10,162 nucleotides of DNA, taken from positions 1 to 10,162 of the forward strand of contig CAITEM010000228.1 of the NCBI GenBank assembly GCA_903891395.1. Direction: 5' to 3'. The stretch is from an uncultured Hyphomicrobiales bacterium (GTDB lineage: Bacteria > Pseudomonadota > Alphaproteobacteria > Rhizobiales > Xanthobacteraceae). Of this stretch, positions 1 through 6,401 are shown piece by piece. Numbering within the stretch: the first letter of the stretch is position 1; each line of letters begins with the position of its first letter. The notes beneath the pieces are model-generated. The model ran no database searches, was not told the DNA's origin, and worked only from the letters and a program-made list of their open reading frames with translations. A program made the position numbers and the translations under genes.

Positions 1-418
1 CCGGGCGGTAGTTGCGCACGTAGACGGCGCGCTGCGGTACGCCGGAAGCGGCAAAGATCGAATGAATCTCGCGCATCGAATCGGCGGCGGCCACGCCGGT
101 GGTGCCGCCGGTCGGGATGTCGACGATGATGCCGCTGGTGCCTTCGCGCCGCCATAGCTGCGCGAACGACAACACGTCGGCGCGTTGCGATGGCGTCAGG
201 CCGCCGCGATTGCGGCCGACGAAAACTTCGACGGTGCGATCGCCTTCCTTCAGGGTTATCGGATGGCGCAGCCGATAGTCGTTTTGATATTCCGCTTGCG
301 CCGTGGGGGAGCCGCCCGTCTGGCAGCCCGCGAGCAGCGCGGCGATGCCGCCGGCCGCCAAAAGCCGCAGCGCCGCATGGGCGCAGCGCCGGCCAGCCGC
401 CGTGTTAAGTCTAGTCAT
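1..418 (-). CDS. cpaD: Tad pilus lipoprotein CpaD (C-terminus cut by window edge)
   Basis: CpaD is the outer-membrane-associated lipoprotein of Tad/Flp pilus systems and is thought to help the secretin CpaC assemble or function. The visible part is about 139 codons. It starts at ATG 418 with AGGAG about 7 nt upstream. A basic N-terminus is followed by a hydrophobic stretch ending in a lipobox, LLAGC, at about residues 28-32. The mature part begins with the family signature DYRLRHPITL and continues with VEVFVGRNRGGLTPSQR and a GIIVDIPTGG segment, all typical of CpaD. The gene follows cpaC by 20 nt on the same strand, so it is almost certainly co-transcribed. The C-terminus lies beyond base 1. 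Identification is firm from the family signatures and from gene order. Confidence 0.93.
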   Translation of the reverse strand, partial: MTRLNTAAGRRCAHAALRLLAAGGIAALLAGCQTGGSPTAQAEYQNDYRLRHPITLKEGDRTVEVFVGRNRGGLTPSQRADVLSFAQLWRREGTSGIIVDIPTGGTTGVAAADSMREIHSIFAASGVPQRAVYVRNYRP

Positions 419-438
419 CAAACGTCTCCTGATTCCGC

Positions 439-1890
439 TCAATCGAGGATGAATCCGTATTTGCCGCGGTAATTGGCGGGTTGCTGGGCCGGCACGTCGG
501 GCTGACCGGCCGTGCCGTAGATGCGATTAAGGCGCCCGAGCAGCGCAGTCTGCGGATCCGACGGATCGGCAAAGCCGTCGTCGGGGCGCGACAGCAGCTT
601 CTGCGATACCGCACGCACGATGTAAGGCGTGACGAGGACCATCAGTTCGGTCTGGTTGTTGATGTAGTCGCGGCTCTTGAACAGCGCGCCGAGAATCGGC
701 ACCTGCATCAGACCCGGTACGCCGTTGATCTGCTGCTTGGTCGACTCCTGGATCATGCCGGCCAGCGCCAGCGAGCCGCCCGACGGAATTTCCACGGTGG
801 TTTCGGCGCGCCGCGTGCTGATCGAGGGAATGGTCAGCGACTGGGTCGAGCCGGGGACCGCCAAGGTCAACGAGTTGTCGGTCGACAGGTCGGATACTTC
901 GGTCATGACCTTGAGGCTGATGCGGCCTTCCGACAGGACCACCGGCGTGAACACCAGACTGACGCCGAATTTCTTGAAGTCGACCTGCGCTTGGCAGACC
1001 GGCGGGGACTTCGTGGTGTCGCACGACAGACCGTTCGGGATCGGGAATTCGCCGCCGGCGACGAAGGTCGCCGTCTCGCCCGAGATTGCCGTCAAATTCG
1101 GTTCGGCCAGCGTGCGCAGCACGCCGGCACGATCCATCGCCCGCAGCGTCGCGGTGACGTTCTTCCAGCTGCCGCCGAGCGACGTGTTGCTCAAGGTCTG
1201 GCCATTGGCGCTGAAGGGGTTCTGCGTGTTCAAATTCACGGCCGCGGCGCCGTAGTTGAAACTGCCGGACAGATCGACGCCGAGCTGTTTGATGACGTCG
1301 CGGCGAACTTCGGCAACCGTCACCTTGAGCATGACCTGATCGCGCCCGCGCACGGTGATGCCGTTGACGACCTTGTTGCCGTCACCGACCAAACGCGCCG
1401 CGCTGCCGGACAACATGATGCCGTCGTTGCCGACGCCTTCGATGCGGATGTCGCTGTCGGGTAAGGCTTGCTTGAGCGCGGCGCGCACGCCGTTGAGATC
1501 GCGCGTGACCGCGATATCGAAGCCGGCGATCTGCTTTCCGGCGCCGTCGAAGAAGAAGATGTTGGTCTGTCCAACGGCGACGCCGATCATGTAGACGCGG
1601 CGTGACGAGCGGATCACCGCGTTGGCGACCTTGGGATTGGCAACCAGCACGTCCTTGATGTCGGCCGGCAGGTCGATGGCGACCGATTTGCCGATACCGA
1701 GCGGGACGAAGCGCGAGGTCGCTTCGCTCGCGGCGACCTGGATGACCTGCACGGCCGAGTCGGCGGCGCTGACGGCGCTCATCGGCGCCACACCGGCTGC
1801 CGCGAGCAATGCGGCCAGCGACGCGGTGTGGATCAAGGCCTTCATCGTCCAATGTCCCGCCATATGACTCAGGTTCCTAAACTCATTCAT
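439..1890 (-). CDS. cpaC: Tad/Flp pilus outer-membrane secretin CpaC (RcpA)
   Basis: CpaC forms the outer-membrane secretin channel through which the Flp pilus leaves the cell. From ATG 1890 the protein has 483 residues. A Sec signal peptide covers about residues 16-42 (MKALIHTASLAALLAAAG, cleavage near VSA-AD). A pilus-assembly N-domain (about 60-128) contains the VLVANPKVANA and GQTNIFFFD segments. A BON-like segment follows (about 134-180), then the secretin core (about 260-426) with the hallmark VPGLMQVPILGALF at 391-404. The start is uncertain. ATG 1890 overlaps the cpaB stop as ATGA but has a poor ribosome site. ATG 1863 has AGGAA upstream, and ATG 1845 gives the most normal signal peptide. 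Two cysteines (290 and 299) lie in a loop of the secretin core and could form a disulfide. It is translationally coupled to cpaB. Confidence 0.95.
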   Translation of the reverse strand: MNEFRNLSHMAGHWTMKALIHTASLAALLAAAGVAPMSAVSAADSAVQVIQVAASEATSRFVPLGIGKSVAIDLPADIKDVLVANPKVANAVIRSSRRVYMIGVAVGQTNIFFFDGAGKQIAGFDIAVTRDLNGVRAALKQALPDSDIRIEGVGNDGIMLSGSAARLVGDGNKVVNGITVRGRDQVMLKVTVAEVRRDVIKQLGVDLSGSFNYGAAAVNLNTQNPFSANGQTLSNTSLGGSWKNVTATLRAMDRAGVLRTLAEPNLTAISGETATFVAGGEFPIPNGLSCDTTKSPPVCQAQVDFKKFGVSLVFTPVVLSEGRISLKVMTEVSDLSTDNSLTLAVPGSTQSLTIPSISTRRAETTVEIPSGGSLALAGMIQESTKQQINGVPGLMQVPILGALFKSRDYINNQTELMVLVTPYIVRAVSQKLLSRPDDGFADPSDPQTALLGRLNRIYGTAGQPDVPAQQPANYRGKYGFILD

Positions 1891-2672
1891 TTCGGTGTCT
1901 GCTGCGTGCTCACGCCGAAGCGGACGATATTGACGGTGTTCTTCTTGCTGGATTTGTCGTCCGGCGCGTCAGTCTTCGAGGCGTCGGTGACGCTGCGCAG
2001 CGCCAGCGACAGCGATCCGATCTGCTGCGACAGCACGAGCGTCTCGGCCTGGCTTGAGCTGAGTTCGAGCGTCGCGGTCTTGCCGACAACAACCTTGTTG
2101 CCGCCCTTTTCTTCGATGTTCTGGTCGATCGCCAGCACGCGGATATTGGTCAAGACGGTTTCACTGGTCTTGGCGTCGCCGCCTGCCTTTTCGGCGTTGG
2201 CATCGCGGCGCGTGAGAATGACGTCGACGCGGTCGTTCGGCAGAATGAAGCCGCCAGCGCCGTTTTCCGGCGAGATTTGTGTCGATACGGCGCGCATCCC
2301 AGACGGCAGAATCGCCGCCATGAAGCCGGAGCCTTTGGCGTTCACCAGTTTGGCTTCGCGGATCGGCTCGCCGGCGATGAACGGCACGCGCGCGACCCAG
2401 CCGGAAAGATCTTCCATGGCCTGGGGGCGCTCGGATTTACGAATGAAGTTTCCGCTGGAGGCGCTGGCTGGCCACGTCTGCCATTGCAGGTCGCCGGGCG
2501 ACAAAGGCTGGCCCATCGGAATGTCGCCTTTGGCGATCAAGACATCGACGGTCTCGACCACCGGGACTTCCGGCTTGACCTCCGGAGGCTTTTCCGAACG
2601 GCCCGCCAGCATCGCGGCAACGCCACCAGCAGCGATGGCGACCGTCAGAACTACGACGTGCGCGGCTTTCAT
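1887..2672 (-). CDS. cpaB: Tad/Flp pilus assembly protein CpaB (RcpC)
   Basis: CpaB/RcpC is a periplasmic, inner-membrane-anchored protein that works with the secretin CpaC in Flp pilus biogenesis. It has 261 residues. One N-terminal membrane segment or uncleaved signal lies at about residues 5-24 and is followed by a proline/glutamate-rich linker. A SAF-type domain spans about 40-108 (VETVDVLIAKGDIPMGQPL, then WVARVPFIAGEPI). The RcpC domain spans about 115-230 with ILPSGMRAVSTQI, ILPNDRVDVILTRR and TVLTNIRVLAIDQN, all characteristic of the family. ATG 2672 is preceded by GAGAGTAAG. Its stop overlaps the upstream-most cpaC start by 4 nt. A 223-bp gap separates it from cpaA and contains a CtrA-like site, suggesting that cpaB heads its own transcript. 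Confidence 0.94.
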   Translation of the reverse strand: MKAAHVVVLTVAIAAGGVAAMLAGRSEKPPEVKPEVPVVETVDVLIAKGDIPMGQPLSPGDLQWQTWPASASSGNFIRKSERPQAMEDLSGWVARVPFIAGEPIREAKLVNAKGSGFMAAILPSGMRAVSTQISPENGAGGFILPNDRVDVILTRRDANAEKAGGDAKTSETVLTNIRVLAIDQNIEEKGGNKVVVGKTATLELSSSQAETLVLSQQIGSLSLALRSVTDASKTDAPDDKSSKKNTVNIVRFGVSTQQTPK

Positions 2673-2764
2673 ACACTTACTCTCACGGTACCGGACGACC
2701 GAACTGGCCGCCTAAACCACATGGCGGCCAGAGCGACCGCTTACACGGGATTTCATCAGCTAAA

Positions 2765-2781
2765 GGTCAAGGTATGGTTAA
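2765..2781 (-). promoter_or_regulatory. Candidate CtrA binding site upstream of cpaB
   Basis: Read on the minus strand this is TTAACCATACCTTGACC, which fits the alphaproteobacterial CtrA consensus TTAA-N7-TTAAC with a single mismatch (TTGAC for TTAAC). The spacer begins with CCAT, as is common in CtrA boxes. It lies about 95 bp before the cpaB start, in the only sizeable gap inside the cpa gene run. CtrA controls pilA and cpa genes in Caulobacter, so a role here is plausible. The TTGACC half could also be a -35 element, with a weak GTGTAA 18 nt further downstream. No footprint or transcript start can be read from sequence. Confidence 0.5.
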
Positions 2782-2895
2782 GCAGCGGTGTCTAAATCGA
2801 GTTAATATTTTCTTGCGGCCATTCGGTCTTGATGCGGGATGCTTTTCCGAAAATTCGGGCCGCAACAAACTTTAAATGGAAACAGAGAACGGATG

Positions 2896-3402
2896 TCAGA
2901 GGCCGAAGCCGGGCATCCATCCGGTCTTCGGATAAACCGCGAGCGCCGCCCCGGCGAGCGCGATGCCGTAGGGGACGCCGCCGCCGGTTTCGTGCAGGCG
3001 CATGATCCAGGGTTGGCGGGCGAGGAAGGCCGGCAATGGCAATTTGCGAAACTGGATCAGCACGATTGTGAGTACGCCGCCGAACAGGGAGGCATAGACC
3101 ATATAATCCAGCAGATGGTCGAAGCCGAACCAAAGCGCGGTCGCCGCCGCGAGCTTGGCGTCACCGCCGCCGATCCAGCCTTGCGAGAAGAATCCGAAGG
3201 CAACTACCAGCACCAGCAGTCCCGCGGCGAGGTGCAGGGAAATGTCGGGCAGGCTCATGCCCGTCACTATCGTCAGCACGAAAAACCCACCGGCCAGCGC
3301 CAGCGACAAACGGTTTGAGATCGTCATGGTCAGGAGATCGCTGGAGGCGGCAAAGGCCATCAGCGCGGGAAACAGCAAAAGCCTGATACCGTCGGCGAAC
3401 AT
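2896..3402 (-). CDS. cpaA: Prepilin peptidase CpaA/TadV (A24 family)
   Basis: CpaA is the inner-membrane aspartic prepilin peptidase that removes the leader from Flp pilin and probably from the TadE/TadF pseudopilins. From ATG 3402 it has 168 residues, the usual short size of the Tad-type enzyme, which lacks the N-terminal methyltransferase part of PilD. The two family aspartates are visible: D22 in SSDLLTMTISN and D81 in the GGGDAKL (GxGD) motif. At least four hydrophobic segments are present. ATG 3402 has AGGAA about 12 nt upstream. An in-frame ATG at 3456 would add 18 Arg/Cys-rich residues before the first membrane segment and looks less likely. The gene lies downstream of the pilin gene and its terminator. 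Confidence 0.92.
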   Translation of the reverse strand: MFADGIRLLLFPALMAFAASSDLLTMTISNRLSLALAGGFFVLTIVTGMSLPDISLHLAAGLLVLVVAFGFFSQGWIGGGDAKLAAATALWFGFDHLLDYMVYASLFGGVLTIVLIQFRKLPLPAFLARQPWIMRLHETGGGVPYGIALAGAALAVYPKTGWMPGFGL

Positions 3403-3524
3403 CGTGCACCGGTTCCTGCGCGCCATCGCGGCGCCGCTGCAGAGTAGGCAGCGCAAACTTGCCGTTCGGTTAGCGCCGGATGTCTTTACCGCCGGTTAAG
3501 GATTGAGGCGCCGGCGTCGAAAAG

Positions 3525-3557
3525 CAAAAGGCTCCGGCGAACGGCCGGAGCCTTTTG
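3525..3557 (-). terminator. Intrinsic terminator/attenuator after the Flp pilin gene
   Basis: A near-perfect inverted repeat lies 23 nt past the pilin stop. The arms CAAAAGGCTCCGG and CCGGAGCCTTTTG give 13 base pairs, or 14 with the inner C-G pair, around a 5-nt loop GAACG. Read on the minus strand the hairpin ends in CCTTTTG followed by CTTTTCG, giving a T-rich tail. It is placed to end most transcripts between the pilin gene and cpaA while allowing some read-through to the assembly genes. Confidence 0.85.
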
Positions 3558-3580
3558 TAGTGGTGACCAGAACCCAACGA

Positions 3581-3745
3581 CTACTTAAGCTGGGTCGAAA
3601 TGCTCTGGAACTTCGCATTCAGCGAGGTGCCGAGGCCGTTCACGACCGCGATGATCGCGACCGAGATGCCGGCGGCAATCAGGCCATATTCGATGGCCGT
3701 CGCGCCGGAGTTGTCCTTCACGAAGCGCAGGAAGAGGTTTTTCAT
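3581..3745 (-). CDS. Flp/Fap-type pilin (type IVb major pilin)
   Basis: This 54-residue protein is the main structural subunit of the Tad/Flp pilus. The sequence starts MKNLFLRFVKDNSG, a short positively charged leader ending in glycine. It continues ATAIEYGLIAAGISVAII, so the mature protein would begin at Ala15 after cleavage by CpaA. The Flp-family Glu5-Tyr6 pair of the mature protein is intact. The hydrophobic helix (about residues 15-37) is followed by NGLGTSLNAKFQSISTQLK, a typical short Flp tail. ATG 3745 has a strong AGGAG 7 nt upstream. It is the first gene of the minus-strand pilus run and is followed by an intrinsic terminator. Equivalent to pilA of Caulobacter or flp of Aggregatibacter; only one copy is present in this window. 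Confidence 0.95.
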   Translation of the reverse strand: MKNLFLRFVKDNSGATAIEYGLIAAGISVAIIAVVNGLGTSLNAKFQSISTQLK

Positions 3746-4214
3746 CGGTAGCTCCTAAATCCACACGAAACTGTCTGAGCTGATCCAGGGGGACAGGATT
3801 TACTCCCGCTTCCAAGAACCATGCCGCAAACGTAGCGGGGAGGTCTTGCGCGGCGGTTAATGTGATTGGAGAAACACAGGGCTAATTGCGGTATATATTT
3901 CGTAGTTAATAAGTTATTACTACAATATTAGCAGAGTTAATAATACGTAATTTACTTCTATACTGAATATAGCTCATGTTACTCAAACGAATACATAGCA
4001 CGACTGTCTAAATTTGCCGTAAATCGCAAAGATCCGATTGTATTGGCTGTTGTCGTGGCGCAGCCGAATACTGGCACCACGTTGTGCCTTTGGCTGCGAT
4101 CTCTCATCTGAACGACGGGTGCGCGGCCGCCGATGGTGTGGACGTGTGGATTCACCGCATCTTAACGGCCGGAGGCGGATACCGGATCGACCGGTTTCAC
4201 CGCGGACGCGCGCC
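3746..4214. other. Divergent intergenic region between pilin and hydroxylase genes
   Basis: This 469-bp stretch must hold the promoters of the minus-strand pilin gene and of the plus-strand hydroxylase gene. From about 3885 to 4030 it is strikingly AT-rich compared with the rest of the window. It carries an interrupted palindrome at 3902-3923, an inverted repeat around 3803-3842 (CTCCCGCT with AGCGGGGAG) that would lie in the pilin leader, and a nested hairpin at 4059-4098. No convincing -35/-10 pair could be fixed for either gene. An open frame runs in from 4038 to the hydroxylase, but its Arg-rich sequence does not look like real protein. Confidence 0.6.
3902..3923. repeat. AT-rich interrupted palindrome, possible operator
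   Basis: The arms are GTAGTTAATAA and TTATTACTAC around a single G. The core TAATAA-G-TTATTA pairs perfectly and the outer GTAG/CTAC match after one bulged T. The same bases contain TTAA-N7-TTAC (3906-3920), a degenerate CtrA-like arrangement. It lies about 160 bp upstream of the pilin start. In such AT-rich DNA part of this symmetry could be chance. Confidence 0.35.
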
Positions 4215-5093
4215 ATGTTGAATGAATTTCTTTCCGTTTTTGTCGTCGCCGGGCAGACGATGCTCAAGCTCGTGCCGATCACGATCGCTTTCGGCATCGC
4301 CTTCGCCGTTCTGACGCACTGGTCGGCCTGCAATCCCGGAAATGCGTGGTGGCGCAAGCGCGAGATCGTCACCGACATTCTGTACTGGTTCATCATTCCG
4401 CTGCTGGCGCGCTTCGTGCGTATCGGTCTGATGGTGCTGGGCGCGGCGCTGCTGTTCAACATTCACGGCGAAGCCGCGCTGAACGAATTCTACAATGACG
4501 GCTTCGGCCCGCTCGCGACGCTGCCGCTCTGGGCGCAGGCGCTTTTCTTCGTTATTGCGTCGGATTTCCTGACGTATTGGACGCACCGCGCTTTCCACCG
4601 CGACGATCTCTGGAAATACCACGCCATCCATCATTCGTCCGAAGATCTCGATTGGATCTCCGCGGCGCGGTTTCATCCGATCAACATTTTCCTTGGCACC
4701 GTTCTGGTCGATGTCGCCTTGCTGCTCGCCGGCATTTCGCCGAACGTCATGCTGTGGGTCGGCCCTTTCACCACCGCGACGTCGGCCATGGTACACGCCA
4801 ATCTGAACTGGACTTTCGGTCCGTTCAAATACGTGCTGGCCAGTCCGGTGTTCCACCGCTGGCATCACACGGCACCTGACCGCGGCGGCAACAGCAATTT
4901 CGCCGGCACGTTTCCAGTGTGGGATGTTCTGTTCGGCACCTTCTATATGCCGGCCAACGAGATTCCGGACGAATACGGCGTCGACGATCTGCACTTCCCG
5001 TCGGGCTTCGGCGCCCAGATGATGTATCCGTTCCGGCATCTGATCGAGGAGTGGCGGGCCCGCCGCAATCGCGGCAAGCCCAAACCGGTCTGA
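4215..5093 (+). CDS. Sterol desaturase / fatty acid hydroxylase family membrane protein
   Basis: This 292-residue integral membrane protein belongs to the di-iron fatty acid hydroxylase superfamily, whose members hydroxylate or desaturate sterols, fatty acids or other lipids using O2. The three histidine clusters are complete: HRAFH (124-128), HAIHH (136-140) and HRWHH (214-218). Another histidine pair-forming region follows SAARFHP near residue 155. Hydrophobic segments lie at about residues 6-34, 53-80, 100-118 and 155-190. The substrate cannot be told from sequence. ATG 4215 is chosen because the 59 codons available upstream, back to 4038, encode Arg-rich low-quality sequence; the ribosome site before 4215 is weak. 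It is divergent from the pilin gene and lies 134 bp before a Tad-related secreted protein. Nothing in its sequence ties it to pili. Confidence 0.88.
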   Translation: MLNEFLSVFVVAGQTMLKLVPITIAFGIAFAVLTHWSACNPGNAWWRKREIVTDILYWFIIPLLARFVRIGLMVLGAALLFNIHGEAALNEFYNDGFGPLATLPLWAQALFFVIASDFLTYWTHRAFHRDDLWKYHAIHHSSEDLDWISAARFHPINIFLGTVLVDVALLLAGISPNVMLWVGPFTTATSAMVHANLNWTFGPFKYVLASPVFHRWHHTAPDRGGNSNFAGTFPVWDVLFGTFYMPANEIPDEYGVDDLHFPSGFGAQMMYPFRHLIEEWRARRNRGKPKPV

Positions 5094-5197
5094 CGGCCGG
5101 CGCGAGAGCGGTCTTCTGCCCCTTTGCACTTCGTTCACCAATTTGCAGTCAACTCGGCTGGCCGTATTCCGTCCGTGGCAGGGCGGCCTCACGGTTT

Positions 5198-5216
5198 TGT
5201 AGCGTATGTGTAGCGT
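5198..5216 (+). repeat. Short direct repeat in the leader of the secretin N-domain gene
   Basis: TGTAGCGT occurs twice (5198-5205 and 5209-5216), 11 bp apart centre to centre, immediately before the ribosome site GGAGAG of the gene starting at 5228. The one-helical-turn period could suit a regulator, but two copies of 8 bp are weak evidence. Confidence 0.3.
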
Positions 5217-5227
5217 TGGAGAGTTCA

Positions 5228-5701
5228 ATGTCGGCGGTGTTTGAGCGTCGCACGCGACGGGTCGTTCGGTCGGCCGTGGCGCTGCTGGCTGTGCTGGCCG
5301 CGACGGCGGCTTCGGCTGAGACCTTCACCGTCAATGTCGATCAGGCGCACATCCTGAAGGTGCCGGACAAGGTCACCACGATCGTGATCGGAAATCCGCT
5401 GATCGCCGACGCGTCGCTGCAAAGCGGCGGCATGTTGGTCGTGACCGGCAAGAGCTTCGGCTCCACCAATCTTCTGGCGCTTGACCGCAACGGCAAGACC
5501 GTCATGGACACCACTTTGCAGGTGCAGGGCCCGGCCGGGAGCAATCTGGTCGTGGTGTATCGCGGCTCCGACCGCGAATCCTACAGCTGCACGCCGGAAT
5601 GCCAGCCGCGCGTCACGCTCGGCGACGAACAGAAATTCTTCAGCGAAACCCTGGCGCAGTCGGGCGCGCGCAGCACCCAGGCGCAAACGCCCGCGCACTA
5701 A
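5228..5701 (+). CDS. Secreted stand-alone pilus-assembly/secretin N-domain protein
   Basis: This 157-residue protein has a Sec signal peptide (residues 1-30, cleavage after AASA). A domain at about 31-100 matches the N-domain found at the front of CpaC (T2SS-T3SS_pil_N type). IVIGNPLIADASL and GSTNLLALDRNGK line up with VLVANPKVANAVI and GQTNIFFFDGAGK of the CpaC in this window. There is no secretin core. The tail (101-157) contains a CTPEC pair (C121, C125) and LGDEQKFFSETL. ATG 5228 has GGAGAG 7 nt upstream. It is followed by two TadE-like genes, so it probably serves the same pilus in the periplasm, perhaps as a partner of CpaC. The exact role of such orphan N-domain proteins is not clear to me. 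Confidence 0.85.
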   Translation: MSAVFERRTRRVVRSAVALLAVLAATAASAETFTVNVDQAHILKVPDKVTTIVIGNPLIADASLQSGGMLVVTGKSFGSTNLLALDRNGKTVMDTTLQVQGPAGSNLVVVYRGSDRESYSCTPECQPRVTLGDEQKFFSETLAQSGARSTQAQTPAH

Positions 5702-5709
5702 CCGCAAGG

Positions 5710-5725
5710 TTAGCGGGGGCTTAAC
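5710..5725 (+). promoter_or_regulatory. Candidate CtrA-like site upstream of the first TadE-like gene
   Basis: TTAGCGGGGGCTTAAC matches TTAA-N7-TTAAC with one mismatch (TTAG for TTAA). It lies just after the stop of the secretin N-domain gene and about 90-100 bp before the TadE-like start. Together with the site before cpaB it hints at shared cell-cycle control of both halves of the pilus locus. A single 9-base match is only modest evidence. Confidence 0.35.
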
Positions 5726-5816
5726 GCGATCGCCTTGGTTCGAGGCAATCTGCGCAAGAAATTGAAAACACGGTTCGGGTACTGTGTTGCTACCGTCTCT
5801 CGTGAGCCCGCTCGCC

Positions 5817-6401
5817 ATGGCTGATGCAATACTCCGCTCTTTCGCCGCTCGGCTCTGCCGGCTGTTGCCGCAGCGTCTCGCGCGCCGTTTTGTACGCCAG
5901 CAGGACGGCGCCGCCGCGGTCGAGTTCGCGCTGGTCGCCGCGCCGTTCCTGGCGCTGCTCTTTGCCGTTCTCGAAACAGCGTTCGTTTTCTTCGCCAACC
6001 AGACGTTGGAAGCCACCGCCGCCGACGCGGCGCGGCTCGTCATGACCGGGCAGGCGCAAACCGCCGGCTACACGCAAGGCGACTTCAAGAACGCGGTGTG
6101 CGCGCGGGTCTACGGCCTGTTCGATTGCGCCAATGGCATGACGGTCGACGTCAAGACCTATACGACCTTCGGTTCGGTCAACAATACGCCGCCGGTGACG
6201 AATGGCGTGTTCGACACCACCAAGGCGGGTTACATCCCCGGCGGCCCCGGCTGCATCGTCGTCGTGACGCTGTATTACCAGTGGCCGATCTACGTCTCGA
6301 TGTACAACACCGCTTTATCGAACTTGAACGGCAACAAGCGCCTTCTGGTGGCGACCTCGGTCTTCCGCAACGAACCTTACGGGCCTGCAGGAACATGCTG
6401 A
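5817..6401 (+). CDS. TadE-like pseudopilin
   Basis: This 194-residue protein is of the TadE family, minor pilins or pseudopilins needed for Tad pilus assembly and processed by the same peptidase as Flp pilin. After a basic N-terminus the TadE signature GAAAVEFALVAAPFLALLF starts at residue 31. It has a likely cleavage after Gly31, the conserved Glu-Phe pair at 36-37 and a hydrophobic helix to about residue 60. The periplasmic remainder has four cysteines (95, 104, 146, 194) that could make disulfides, and aromatic-rich TLYYQWPIYV near 151-160. ATG 5817 is preferred; a GTG at 5784 in the same frame would add 11 residues, and neither has a strong ribosome site. It overlaps the next gene by 7 nt, indicating coupled translation. 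Confidence 0.88.
   Translation: MADAILRSFAARLCRLLPQRLARRFVRQQDGAAAVEFALVAAPFLALLFAVLETAFVFFANQTLEATAADAARLVMTGQAQTAGYTQGDFKNAVCARVYGLFDCANGMTVDVKTYTTFGSVNNTPPVTNGVFDTTKAGYIPGGPGCIVVVTLYYQWPIYVSMYNTALSNLNGNKRLLVATSVFRNEPYGPAGTC

Noticed and set aside
481..1464. Long plus-strand open frame antisense to cpaC
   Set aside because: Arg/Gly/Asp-rich shadow frame typical of GC-rich DNA; the opposite strand encodes a clear secretin.
2847..2858. CCGAAAATTCGG as a terminator after cpaA
   Set aside because: Only a 4-bp stem with no T-tract; too weak to call.
3488..3504. Possible CtrA site between the terminator and cpaA
   Set aside because: Only the TTAACC half matches on the minus strand; the second half (TAAAG) is poor.
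3805..3830. Possible sigma-54 promoter for the pilin gene (minus strand GGCATGGTTCTTGG)
   Set aside because: The -12 element lacks the needed GC and the rest of the consensus is weak.
4038..4214. N-terminal extension of the hydroxylase frame
   Set aside because: Arg/Cys-rich sequence without membrane or family features; the family-like protein begins at 4215.
4197..5228. Minus-strand open frame of 343 codons antisense to the hydroxylase
   Set aside because: Low-complexity Arg/Glu/Gln-rich translation; the plus strand has all three His clusters of a known family.
5225..6043. Minus-strand open frame of 272 codons
   Set aside because: Antisense to the N-domain and TadE-like genes; composition is that of a shadow frame.
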